Under the pieces are notes generated by a model. The model was not told the origin of the DNA. It ran no database searches and saw only the letters and a program-made list of their open reading frames with translations. The position numbers and the translations under genes were made by a program. A stretch of 14,990 bases of DNA, from NCBI GenBank assembly GCA_031254835.1, contig JAIRTQ010000071.1:1-14990 (forward strand). Direction: 5' to 3'. Positions 1-7,123 of this stretch are shown piece by piece (positions within the stretch are counted from its first letter, which is position 1; each line of letters begins with the position of its first letter). This DNA comes from Puniceicoccales bacterium (GTDB taxonomy: Bacteria; Verrucomicrobiota; Verrucomicrobiia; Opitutales; JAIRLM01).

Positions 1-1
1 G

Positions 2-451
2 CAAATGGGACAGATCATCGGTCAGCTGATGGAGAGAAAATTTCGAATGGATATCCCCTTTCTGCACGGTGGATTGAGACCCAAAGGGCGGGACGAGATC
101 ATAGAGCGTTTCCAAAAAGATCCGGCGGAAAAAATTCTCATCATTTCTCTGCGGGCGGGCGGCACCGGGCTCAATCTCACCGCAGCGAATAATGTTATCC
201 ACTACGACCTCTGGTGGAATCCGGCCGTAGAGACCCAGGCGACGGACCGGGCCCACCGCATCGGTCAATTGCGAACCGTGGCCGTGCGCCGACTCATCAC
301 GGAAGGCACCCTCGAAGAGCGGATCGATAGGACAATCGGCAGCAAAAGAAATCTGGCGAATCTGGCAGTCGGATCCGGTGAAAGCTGGATCACGGAAATG
401 TCCAATGAGGACATTTGGCAATTGGTCTCCCTCTCCCGCGCTAACGGCTAG
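2..451 (+). CDS. SNF2-family DEAD/H helicase, C-terminal fragment
   Basis: This is the 3' end of a larger gene that enters from the left edge; the frame is already open at base 2, so the ATG at 5 is probably internal. The 149 visible codons form the second RecA-like lobe (helicase C domain) of a Swi2/Snf2 ATPase. Diagnostic stretches are HGGLRPKGRDEIIERFQ, then SLRAGGTGLNLTAANNVIHYD (motif V region) and WWNPAVETQATDRAHRIGQ (motif VI, with the arginines that contact ATP). Bacterial proteins of this family are ATP-driven DNA translocases linked to transcription (RapA-like) or to restriction and repair; which applies here cannot be told without the N-terminus. The frame ends in TAG at 449-451. 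The gene converges on the next one, leaving about 25 bases between them. The family call is secure, the specific role is not. Confidence 0.93.
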   Translation, partial: QMGQIIGQLMERKFRMDIPFLHGGLRPKGRDEIIERFQKDPAEKILIISLRAGGTGLNLTAANNVIHYDLWWNPAVETQATDRAHRIGQLRTVAVRRLITEGTLEERIDRTIGSKRNLANLAVGSGESWITEMSNEDIWQLVSLSRANG

Positions 452-476
452 GCGGAGACAATAGTTCCCGCGCCTT

Positions 477-974
477 TTACCAAAAACGGGGCACCGCTTC
501 TACGGCGAGATCTCCGAAGCCGGCGTAGACACGATTTTCCCCCAGTTCCCAGAGTGCATCGTTAAGGAGCAGCTTATACTCTAGCGGTCCAACTCCTTCC
601 CAGACCCAGCGGTCCGGCCCTTCATTTTTTAACGGAACGCCCCAGTCCCAGCTGAGTCCCGCCCCACGGCCGCGGATGGTCAGCCAGTTGTTGAAGCCAA
701 CATCCACGCGGGCAACGATGCGCAGACCAACCGAAGTTGTAATAGCAGAAGATGGCTTTTCGTCGAGCAACTCGCACCGACCGGCTTCCCGCAGCAGTTG
801 ACGCATTTCCTGTACCGAACGGCAAAGCTCTGACTGATTAAACTCTTCAAGCGCAGGTGATTTCCTCAGTTTCGCAGTTCTTTTCGCTTTTCCGCCTGTT
901 TTTACCGCATCCACGCATACATTGTAGGAAAGTCGCTCTGAAAAAGCAATGAAATTCGCAACCGCGCGGCCCAT
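477..974 (-). CDS. Small protein with starch-binding-like (CBM20/48-like) C-terminal domain
   Basis: A 165-residue protein without a signal peptide or membrane segment. Residues 1-75 are basic and probably helical. From about residue 80 to the end it looks like a beta-sandwich of the starch/glycogen-binding type: a strand giving VGLRIVARVDVGFNNWLTIR, then GAGLSWDWGVPLKNEGPDRW and EYKLLLNDALWELGENR. The order of W-x-W aromatic residues followed by YKLLLND and a GEN turn is what one expects of CBM20/48-like folds. From memory, similar short proteins are common in Verrucomicrobia; this is family knowledge and was not searched. It may bind a glycan or be a regulatory stand-alone module. The ATG at 972-974 has no clear ribosome binding site, so the true start could lie further downstream. 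It converges with the helicase gene. Confidence 0.68.
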   Translation of the reverse strand: MGRAVANFIAFSERLSYNVCVDAVKTGGKAKRTAKLRKSPALEEFNQSELCRSVQEMRQLLREAGRCELLDEKPSSAITTSVGLRIVARVDVGFNNWLTIRGRGAGLSWDWGVPLKNEGPDRWVWEGVGPLEYKLLLNDALWELGENRVYAGFGDLAVEAVPRFW

Positions 975-1025
975 TGCGATGGGCCGGAAAATCCATATCG
1001 CGCGGGTAAGTCGACGGAATTGCCG

Positions 1026-1054
1026 TTGACAGGTCCCGCCGTCGATTCATGGCT
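1026..1054 (+). promoter_or_regulatory. Likely promoter of tRNA-His
   Basis: A perfect TTGACA (-35 consensus) lies at 1026-1031. Seventeen bases further on, 1049-1054 reads ATGGCT, a poor -10 match. Transcription would start around 1060, just ahead of the tRNA at 1067. Position and -35 quality support it; the weak -10 limits confidence. Confidence 0.4.
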
Positions 1055-1066
1055 TTCGGCCGCGGC

Positions 1067-1144
1067 GGTGGTTGTAGCTCAGTTGGCCAGAGCATCGGAT
1101 TGTGGTTCCGAGGGTCGCCGGTTCGAGCCCGGTCAGCCACCCCA
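1067..1144 (+). tRNA. tRNA-His (GTG anticodon)
   Basis: A full cloverleaf can be drawn. The acceptor stem pairs 1068-1074 with 1134-1140 (one G-T wobble), preceded by the extra 5' G at 1067 that is diagnostic of tRNA-His and pairs with the discriminator C at 1141. The D arm starts GCTC at 1077. The anticodon stem TCGGA/TCCGA (1095-1099, 1107-1111) encloses a loop with GTG at 1102-1104, and the T arm carries GGTTCGAGCC. CCA is encoded at 1142-1144. Longer open frames that run across this gene on either strand are not real genes. Confidence 0.97.
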
Positions 1145-1188
1145 GCGGCCGTCTGCAGAAACCGGGCAGTTCGGCGTCCGCAGTTGCG

Positions 1189-2581
1189 AAAAAAATATCG
1201 ACGGATTTCCGGCAAGCGCATCGGATTACCAGCGCAAAAAAGGTGGCAACCGGCTTCACTTTGGCATCATTCATCTTTGTACTACCCGCCATCATCGTAG
1301 GGACCATTATCTTACTTACTGAATGCGGTGAATCCTCTACCTATGCCTTCATGGCCTTCCGAGGACCCGGTGAAGCTGCGCAATCTAGCGAAGTCGTACC
1401 GGCGCCCCCTAGTGCGCAGGAAATGGCTATGCGAGCCCAGTTTGCTGCAGAACTCACTGCCGATGGTTACACTTAGGAGTACGCGGAAATCTATGCGGAT
1501 ATGCGCATGAGTCTTCGCAATGACGCAGCATGATCCAGCGCGCTGCAGCAACTTGAGAGGGCTCGGATATGGGATTTCCTAGAAATAGCAAGCGGGACCA
1601 TATCCGAATTTTTTAGACTATGCAGCACGGTCCCCGGCCGGTATTTTCTTGACGATATCGAGCCGGAGCGTTTAGCGGCAGAACACCGATGAATTTTTTA
1701 ATTCCTGTGGCATTAGCCGTAGCGAAGCGCTAAAATTATTCGCCCTACTGCAGGCCTTGACCGTCGAAGTTTTCGAAAGAGCTAATTTTCCTGGCGTAGA
1801 CCGTGAAGATGAAACGATCCTAATTCTTAGGACCGAATCTAATGTGGCAATGGCACACGCCGTAGATACAAACAGCGAAAGTGATATCGACGAAAGACAA
1901 TTACGGCAGCTGCCGCATCCCCCACTTGTCTGCGCGAGTCTGGCTGGCAGAAGACTATTTTGCCATTATGGCGATGTGTTTACTGCCATTATTGTCCCCT
2001 TTCACCGCGTTTGTGGAGGCTTTTTTTGTTGGATGGCGTATTGGTCTGTAGCGAGTACAGCGGAATTTCCGTTCAAATGGATGGCATTCCCATAAGTGAA
2101 GTTGGCACAATAGGGATCAGTTATGACGGCAGACAGTTGTGTGGAACCACATTCCACAATGAATGCCTATATTTGCGACAGTTATGGGGGTGAGTGCTGG
2201 AAACTATAACGATGGAATTACAAAAGGTGGAATGGATACAATTGGAGGGGTGATACCCCGCGCTACGCCTCGTCCTGGACGATCACGTTGGATATGTTAT
2301 CACACCGGACTGGAATGGTTTACTGGATGGTTTCGTTCCCATAGAGTCCATCGATGGATGGAGGATTGGCATTGCTGCCCATCATCACATTCACCGGCGG
2401 CGTCACGGATCGCCATCTGGCCGGGCAGCTGCTCTACGGCTGCAGCGATGACCCGAAAGTCCTTTCTGCGGTCCGCGAATTTTGGCAGGCTATCAATGCG
2501 TCGAACGGATTTCGTATTGGCATTCGTCCTCTTCCTTCGCCCGCTCCCAGCGAGGCGGAGGCGCCGCCGACCTCACCGTGA
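1189..2581 (+). pseudogene. Decayed membrane-protein gene, several frameshifts and stops
   Basis: No single frame is open, yet protein-like sequence continues along the + strand by switching frames. Frame 1 (from about 1189) gives a basic N-terminus and a membrane segment around 1255-1317 (FTLASFIFVLPAIIVGTIIL). It stays coding-like across TAG at 1474 and TGA at 1531, through WDFLEIASGTISEFFRL and YFLDDIEPERLAAE, to TGA at 1690. Frame 2 then carries SCGISRSEALKLFALLQAL to about 1900. Frame 3 carries a second membrane segment (DYFAIMAMCLLPLLSPFTAF) up to a run of seven T at 2021-2027. Frame 1 resumes with GISVQMDGIPISEVGTIGIS, and after two more stops gives GYVITPDWNGLLDGFVPIES. Frame 2 finishes with HLAGQLLYGCSDDPKVLSAV and a proline-rich tail ending at 2579-2581. 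If one gene, the ancestor was roughly 460 residues; it could also be two adjacent genes. The family is not recognised. The start is approximate. Confidence 0.6.
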
Positions 2582-2664
2582 GATCAGCCCACCGCCTGCC
2601 CGGCGAAAGGCATCCGAACGGCACCGCCCGTGTCGCCCCGAGCACTGTGGCTATCATCCTTTAC

Positions 2665-2740
2665 TGGAGCCGGATGTCAGGATCGAACTGACGACCTTCC
2701 GCTTACAAGGCGGGTGCTCTACCGGCTGAGCTAATCCGGC
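2665..2740 (-). tRNA. tRNA-Thr (TGT anticodon)
   Basis: On the - strand the gene reads from GCCGGAT (acceptor 5' side, 2740-2734) to ATCCGGC, discriminator T and an encoded CCA (2667-2665). The D arm is GCTC/GAGC, the anticodon loop is CTTGTAA with TGT at its centre, and the T arm is GTCAG-TTCGATC-CTGAC. The outermost anticodon-stem pair is a C-A mismatch, which does not disqualify it. It is the last of three tandem tRNA genes, five bases after tRNA-Lys, so both are probably cut from one transcript. Confidence 0.96.
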
Positions 2741-2745
2741 ACTCC

Positions 2746-2821
<76 letters not shown>

Positions 2822-2910
2822 GCCACGTCATTTCCTATGGGGCAGCGGCGGCGGCACAGCAAGCGAAATTTCCGCCGGCCAGCTAACACGGAAAAGAAAA
2901 AGGACGGCCG

Positions 2911-2986
<76 letters not shown>

Positions 2987-3004
2987 GAATAATCCCTTCC
3001 TGAA

Positions 3005-3046
3005 CAGGGCGGATGCCCTGTCAACGCCATTCGCCGTGCGAATGGC
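3005..3046. repeat. Two adjacent perfect hairpins between tRNA-Phe and the Inc-like gene
   Basis: CAGGGC/GCCCTG (3005-3010 and 3015-3020) closes over GGAT. Five bases on, GCCATTCGC/GCGAATGGC (3026-3034 and 3038-3046) forms a perfect 9-bp stem over CGT. They lie in the divergent intergenic space between the tRNA cluster and the gene starting near 3068. Neither is followed by a T run on either strand, so an ordinary intrinsic terminator is not supported; operators or RNA leader structures are possible. Confidence 0.55.
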
Positions 3047-3067
3047 ACTTTCAAGAAAAGTAAAATT

Positions 3068-3478
3068 TTGCTAACGCCGGACAATTTTTATCCTTTTCTG
3101 CCAATCCGGAGAGATCATGCGCCCGTGGAGGCTATTGAGCGGTTCTTTTCGGGGATTATCGACATGTGGGATGGCATAGGAGATCCGATACGTCTTTCGG
3201 ACGTACGGGAGGACATTAGTCCGTCGAAGCTTCTCATAACGGTCTGCTGTGCGCTTTCCCTTTGCGCCGGCATCGTCGGCATCGCCCTTTCCTACACGGT
3301 TCCTGCCCTAATCCCCTTGCTTTCTCCCAGCTCATTCTTTGCCCTTTCTTGCCTGCTCATTGTCGTCGGCTTCGTGGGACTCGTGTTGAAAGCACGCCTC
3401 TGCATGCCACCGCCGATGACTGATCCAATGGCGTCTGCCGACATCCCCGATGAGTATAGAAGATTCCTTCCCTCCTAA
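3068..3478 (+). CDS. Small two-helix membrane protein, Inc-like
   Basis: An up to 136-residue protein of no family I can name. It has a soluble N-terminus (about 1-53), one hydrophobic helix (about 55-77, LLITVCCALSLCAGIVGIAL), a short proline-containing loop, a second helix (about 89-108, FFALSCLLIVVGFVGLVLKA), and a soluble tail with MPPPMTDP ending in RRFLPS. Two closely spaced helices with both termini on the same side is the bilobed layout of chlamydial inclusion-membrane (Inc) proteins, which are type III effectors. Because type III secretion genes occur about 5.4 kb away, an effector role is a reasonable inference, but an ordinary small inner-membrane protein is equally possible. The TTG at 3068 gives the longest form; GTG at 3125 and ATG at 3164 are in-frame alternatives, and none has a strong ribosome binding site. 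mreC follows. Confidence 0.7.
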   Translation: MLTPDNFYPFLPIRRDHAPVEAIERFFSGIIDMWDGIGDPIRLSDVREDISPSKLLITVCCALSLCAGIVGIALSYTVPALIPLLSPSSFFALSCLLIVVGFVGLVLKARLCMPPPMTDPMASADIPDEYRRFLPS

Positions 3479-3601
3479 GGGTGGTTGCCTAAGGTCTTGC
3501 CATTTCGGCTTCCAGTGTCCGTCGTCGCCGCAAAGGGAAAAATACGGTTGTCGTTCGGGTGTTTGACAGGTCAGTCGCTGCGCCTACGCTTGTCCAGCTT
3601 G

Positions 3602-4483
3602 ATGAATCGTCGGCGCTATTCCTTTTGGGCCCTAGCGGGACTATTTTTCCTTTGTCTATTAGGCCTGTGGCTGCTACCGGCCGCACTCAGAATTAGCGCA
3701 AGAAATGCCCTGCAAGAGCTGCAGGCGCCCATTTGGTCCGGTTCTGATGCACTGTGTCGGGTCCTCGCCAGCGGGTCTCTTCGGGCCCAGCCGAAGGAAT
3801 GGCTGGAGCGACAGCTAGTAGAACTTTCTCGTTCTCTTGAATGGGAGCGACTTCAAGAGCGGATTTCGGCAACTGAATCGGCTCTAAATAATAAAAATTC
3901 TTTTGCGGAAGAAAATTTCCTCGGCGATTTTTGCCTACTCTATGTCCGCGTCCTACGTCGCGATTCTAAGGCCTGGTGGCGAGAGCTATTGCTTTCTGCG
4001 GGGACAAAAGATTCCGTGCAAGAAGGTAGCGCGCTGGTGTGCGGCGATCACTTAGCCGGGAAGGTGTTGGCCGTCTTTCCGCGGCACAGCGTGGGCCTAC
4101 TGGTGACGGACCCCCGCTTCCGCGCCATCGTTCATGCATTCGGCGACGGCCGGCCGCTGGTCTACGAAGGTGTTGCGCAGAGTGGGTTCGGTCCACCCAT
4201 CGGCCGCGTTTCCTGTGTGCCCAGGGAATTACGCACCTCCCCACAAAAGCCGCTACAAATCGTAACATCTTCTCTTAGCGGATCATATCCGGATGGTCTT
4301 GCGGTGGGCGTAGTATCCGAGCTACGCCCCAGCGGCGATGGTATTTTTCAAGAAGGAACGGTGCACCTATGCCCACAACTTTCCGGCATCCGTGAGCTTG
4401 CCATGCTTTTACAACGAGCGAGGCTTCCACTTGCCGAAAGAGCCGCCCAGGCGCCCTCCCGCGCACACCCTACAACGCCTTGA
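3602..4483 (+). CDS. mreC: Rod shape-determining protein MreC
   Basis: A 293-residue bitopic inner-membrane protein. A short basic start (MNRRRYSF) precedes one membrane helix (about residues 8-28), a periplasmic helical segment follows, and then the MreC beta-barrel region. That region is recognisable by GTKDSVQEGSALVCGDHLAG, VFPRHSVGLLVTDPRFRAIV and the closing SLSGSYPDGLAVGVVSELRP, which matches the family's conserved ending (TSGLGGIYPPGLPIG in typical members). MreC organises the elongation machinery (MreB, MreD, RodA, PBP2) along the cell wall. I chose the ATG at 3602 because the family normally begins just before the helix. The same frame is open to a TTG at 3485 behind an AAGGG-like sequence, which would add 39 residues, so the start is uncertain. 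No mreB or mreD is adjacent in the window. It converges with the next gene, 50 bases apart. Confidence 0.88.
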   Translation: MNRRRYSFWALAGLFFLCLLGLWLLPAALRISARNALQELQAPIWSGSDALCRVLASGSLRAQPKEWLERQLVELSRSLEWERLQERISATESALNNKNSFAEENFLGDFCLLYVRVLRRDSKAWWRELLLSAGTKDSVQEGSALVCGDHLAGKVLAVFPRHSVGLLVTDPRFRAIVHAFGDGRPLVYEGVAQSGFGPPIGRVSCVPRELRTSPQKPLQIVTSSLSGSYPDGLAVGVVSELRPSGDGIFQEGTVHLCPQLSGIRELAMLLQRARLPLAERAAQAPSRAHPTTP

Positions 4484-4533
4484 CGTTTGCGCCCGGCACC
4501 GCATTTCGCGGCCATCGACGGATCGAGACTGGG

Positions 4534-5589
4534 CTACTCGGCATCATCTAACGTGCTTTCTGTCTTTTTCTTTGGCGCGCACGCACTTTTCACCTGCAGC
4601 GGCGGCAACTTGTGACGCGCCAAACTGCCAGCAGATTCTGGCTCCACAGGACTGTCGGCGAATTTTGGATACACCGGACAGTCAGAAAAGCGCTCCGCAA
4701 TATCCCCATTGAGTTGGATTTCCAACAAGTCTGAACTGATTATTGTTCGCAGAGAAGGCACCTTAGCCACGAGTTTCATGTGCACGACGAGTAGAACTTG
4801 ATTAATTTCAAACCAATTGAACAGCTTTGCCAGTAGAATGCGACGGCCCAAAATTTCAGAAATGCATTCTTCAAATTGGTCTTGGCGGATATATTCTTCC
4901 TCGGAAAGGGAATAAACACTTCGTATCTCATTCACGATAATACCGCCTACGAGCATGCTCGATCCAAAGATCCCGCGGAATGGTGTGGTCAATCCAAGCA
5001 CCAGCGAATTTTCTCTTCCGTCGGTAGCTAGCACGCGCAAGGGAACTCCGGGCATGGAAACACAATAGAATTTGTTACTTTGATCGTAGGCGAAACGGAA
5101 ATGTTGTTCATCGACGAATACTGGGAGCGTACTTTCCGGCAACGCCGCAGGCAGAAAGGGTCCGCCTGCTCCAGACGTCACCGAAGAGGCTCGGGAGGCA
5201 ATTGCCATGCTTGCGTCGGTAAAAATTCGAAAAAGCGCTCCTTCCTCCGTAACATTACGAAACACAATTTCCCTAGCAAGGAGACCGGAAAGGAATCTTT
5301 CTATCCGAGAAGAAGTCAAAACGAGGCATCGCGGATACAGTTTCCACATCTCTCCCAGTATGCTGCCGTCCAACGGTACGAAAAGGCTTTGGTCAGCCAA
5401 GGGATCCTCAGGCACACAAAATCGCACAAACCCATCTTCATCACAGCACCGTGGGGAAATGTTTTTGGTCCGTATGCCATGAGCCACGAAGAAGGGCGTC
5501 CAGCCTCCTTCGGGATTCTCCACATGGACCACGCGATAGCCGCGCCGCTCTACCACGGGCGGCACACTTTCTGCAAAACTAACACTCAT
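4534..5589 (-). CDS. Hypothetical protein, 351 residues, no recognised family
   Basis: An uninterrupted 351-codon frame with natural-looking protein composition. The ATG at 5587-5589 has AAGG five bases upstream, so the start is credible. No signal peptide or convincing membrane helix is seen. About residues 210-225 (FGSSMLVGGIIVNEIRSVYS) is the most hydrophobic stretch, and about 240-275 contains ISEILGRRILLAKLFNWFEI followed by NQVLLVVHMKLVAKV. The last 40 residues are polar and rich in proline and charge (APKKKTESTLDDAE end), typical of a disordered tail. It lies downstream of, and on the same strand as, the phage block but 155 bases away, so co-transcription is possible though not shown. 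I do not recognise a fold or function. Confidence 0.75.
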   Translation of the reverse strand: MSVSFAESVPPVVERRGYRVVHVENPEGGWTPFFVAHGIRTKNISPRCCDEDGFVRFCVPEDPLADQSLFVPLDGSILGEMWKLYPRCLVLTSSRIERFLSGLLAREIVFRNVTEEGALFRIFTDASMAIASRASSVTSGAGGPFLPAALPESTLPVFVDEQHFRFAYDQSNKFYCVSMPGVPLRVLATDGRENSLVLGLTTPFRGIFGSSMLVGGIIVNEIRSVYSLSEEEYIRQDQFEECISEILGRRILLAKLFNWFEINQVLLVVHMKLVAKVPSLRTIISSDLLEIQLNGDIAERFSDCPVYPKFADSPVEPESAGSLARHKLPPLQVKSACAPKKKTESTLDDAE

Positions 5590-5744
5590 AAGAGCCTTAT
5601 ACGCAGGGAGAAGAAATTGTCCATAGAAATTTTACAAAGCCGGCAGCCGGCCCAAGACCTTTGCCCTCCTTCTCTCCGGCGAAGGTGGCCCCATCGGGTC
5701 GCTATTTGCTAAATTATTTCCGGAAATCTGAGAGCCACTGCCCG

Positions 5745-6140
5745 TTAGCCGAGTGTCAGGCTACCGCCCAAGATGGTGTAGCAGTGGGTGGTGGTGGCGC
5801 CTTCCTGGGTCCCCTGCACGCGCCGCAGCACGGCCGGCGAAAGGACAAATGTCCTCTGCGTCAGGCCTTCGCTGACCAGCGTGGCGGCACCTTCCAAATC
5901 CAATAGGCCGGTGCCGTGGCTCAGAAGAAATTCCGTAGCGGCGGCCGAAGACGGATGGCGCCGCAGCACGGAAAACTGCAATTCCGTACGCCGGTTCCCC
6001 CTATCGATGGGCGCGGCGAAGGTTCCACGCAGCGATGCGGCAATTTGCACCGTTCCAGCCACTTCTAGACTGACGGCAAAGGGCTCCTCCTCCATGTCCA
6101 GCCCTCCAGCAAGGGCTAAATTTCCAAACAGCAACTTCAT
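5745..6140 (-). CDS. Putative phage tail-tube/tail structural protein
   Basis: A 131-residue protein starting at the ATG 6140-6138, directly behind a strong GGGAGGAGG ribosome binding site. The start overlaps the stop of the previous gene as ATGA, which implies translational coupling. Longer versions of the frame add only sequence that overlaps that gene. The composition is strand-rich, with alternating hydrophobic residues and no membrane helix: VSLEVAGTVQIAASLRG, then RGNRRTELQFSVLRRH and the C-terminal GATTTHCYTILGGSLTLG. Its position, fifth after cement, capsid, connector and terminator-like genes, is where siphophages encode the tail tube, and a single small beta-rich domain fits. The assignment therefore rests on order and general character, not on a recognised motif. 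No tape measure or baseplate gene follows. Confidence 0.6.
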   Translation of the reverse strand: MKLLFGNLALAGGLDMEEEPFAVSLEVAGTVQIAASLRGTFAAPIDRGNRRTELQFSVLRRHPSSAAATEFLLSHGTGLLDLEGAATLVSEGLTQRTFVLSPAVLRRVQGTQEGATTTHCYTILGGSLTLG

Positions 6141-6610
6141 AGCGCCTCCTCCCGGTCGGGACGCAAAAAAGCCTGGGCCAGAAAACGTAGTTCGATCTCC
6201 AGTCGGGTACTCTCCGGAAAATTTTCTGTAATTGTCCAGGGCCGTTCTCCCGCTGGCAGTAGGCCGTGGCTCAAATTTCCCTGCGACAGGGCTGCGCCGG
6301 CCAAAATTTTGTGGATGCATTCGGCCACTTCCAGCGCCCGCCGGTGGCCACGGTTCGCGCCGATGTCCTCCACGACCCGCACCTGCAGTTCAACGGAGAC
6401 ATCGCAGGGCCGCGGCGAGCCGCCACGGAAGCGGAGTGGCAATGGCGGAAGCACGACGACACAGATGCCGAGCGATTCCTGCGCATAGACCCGCAATGCG
6501 CTGGCCAGGTCGCTGCTTCGGTAGTTAAGAACCTCTAGGCCAGCCAAATCGCCATGATTTCGAAGGCGCTCGCAGACGCCTTCCTGCAAATTTTCCAAAG
6601 CGCTCTCCAT
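6137..6610 (-). CDS. Phage tail-terminator/neck-like protein
   Basis: A 157-residue soluble protein. It opens with a helix (MESALENLQEGVCERLRNHG), continues with VLNYRSSDLASALRVYAQES and a strand CVVVLPPLPLRF. The middle DVSVELQVRVVEDIGANRGH is followed by the helix RRALEVAECIHKILAGAALS and the strand-rich ending WTITENFPESTRLEIELRFLA. Helix, strands, long helix, then a final strand is the general layout of lambda gpU / gp37-type tail terminators, the hexamers that cap the tail tube and join it to the neck. Gene order supports this: it starts one base after the stop of the connector gene and overlaps the next gene by four bases. The function is inferred from layout plus position; sequence identity with a named family is not claimed. 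Confidence 0.6.
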   Translation of the reverse strand: MESALENLQEGVCERLRNHGDLAGLEVLNYRSSDLASALRVYAQESLGICVVVLPPLPLRFRGGSPRPCDVSVELQVRVVEDIGANRGHRRALEVAECIHKILAGAALSQGNLSHGLLPAGERPWTITENFPESTRLEIELRFLAQAFLRPDREEAL

Positions 6611-6611
6611 T

Positions 6612-7061
6612 TCAAAGCCCCTCCAACTGACTGCTCCGGATAGGGTGGGGCCGGAAATGTAGGCAGCGGATAGGAATTCCCTGAGAAGGGGACGGATCCG
6701 TGGGACAGCTCACCTGCAGCTCGCCACGCTCCACCCGCCGCAGCCGCAGCCGTGCCGTCTCGGCGGCCCGCACCTGGTCCGCCGTGAGTCGAAGTGCCGG
6801 CAATCGGCCCTGCAATTTCTCCAACAGCAGGGCGCAGCCGTCAGACCAGAGCTCCTCCGGCACCTTTTCGCCGTCTGCGCTCAGCGGCGCCGTCCGGCCC
6901 GTCCGGATGGCCGCCCGCACCTGGGCCAGCACCGATTCCAGCAATTTGGGAAGCGGGTCCGTACCGTCCCGGCCGGCGGCCGCTTCCAGCAAGTTTTTTA
7001 GCTGGTCCGGCACCATGTGATCTTCCAAATCTTTTACTCGCAACTTTTTCCATCCGGCCAT
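6612..7061 (-). CDS. Phage head-tail connector, gp36/DUF1320-like
   Basis: A 149-residue protein beginning MAGWKKLRVKDLEDHMVPDQ, with a GGAAAG ribosome binding site a few bases upstream of the ATG at 7061-7059. The frame is open a little further upstream, but that part lies in the intercistronic hairpin region. The sequence is mostly helical: LKNLLEAAAGRD, KLLESVLAQVRAAIRTG, a PEELWSDGCALLLEKL helix, and a final basic helix rich in arginine (DQVRAAETARLRLRRVERG). Mu gp36/DUF1320-type and HK97 gp6-type connectors have this all-helical layout, sit immediately after the capsid gene and bind the portal. Here it directly follows the major capsid gene, consistent with that role. The last 35 residues are rich in proline and histidine and probably flexible. 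Confidence 0.62.
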   Translation of the reverse strand: MAGWKKLRVKDLEDHMVPDQLKNLLEAAAGRDGTDPLPKLLESVLAQVRAAIRTGRTAPLSADGEKVPEELWSDGCALLLEKLQGRLPALRLTADQVRAAETARLRLRRVERGELQVSCPTDPSPSQGIPIRCLHFRPHPIRSSQLEGL

Positions 7062-7089
7062 GGTACTTTCCTTTTTCCGAATTATTGGC

Positions 7090-7116
7090 GGCCGCCCGCG
7101 CAAAGCGCGGGCGGCC
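7090..7116 (-). promoter_or_regulatory. 12-bp GC hairpin between capsid and connector genes
   Basis: 7090-7101 and 7105-7116 are perfect inverted repeats (GGCCGCCCGCGC over an AAA loop), a stem of 12 G-C pairs. It begins eight bases past the stop of the capsid gene in its direction of transcription. No T run follows on that strand, so it is not a standard intrinsic terminator. It more likely attenuates read-through or protects the capsid mRNA 3' end, so that capsid protein exceeds the products of the later genes. Confidence 0.7.
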
Positions 7117-7123
7117 TACTTGC

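Noticed and set aside
847..1307. Several open frames on both strands around 850-1480
   Set aside because: They run through the complete tRNA-His gene; the tRNA structure is unambiguous and the peptides have no protein-like features apart from the part of frame 1 described as decayed gene.
7090..7116. The GC hairpin as an intrinsic transcription terminator
   Set aside because: On the transcribed strand no T run follows the stem, so it is recorded as a regulatory or mRNA-stabilising hairpin.
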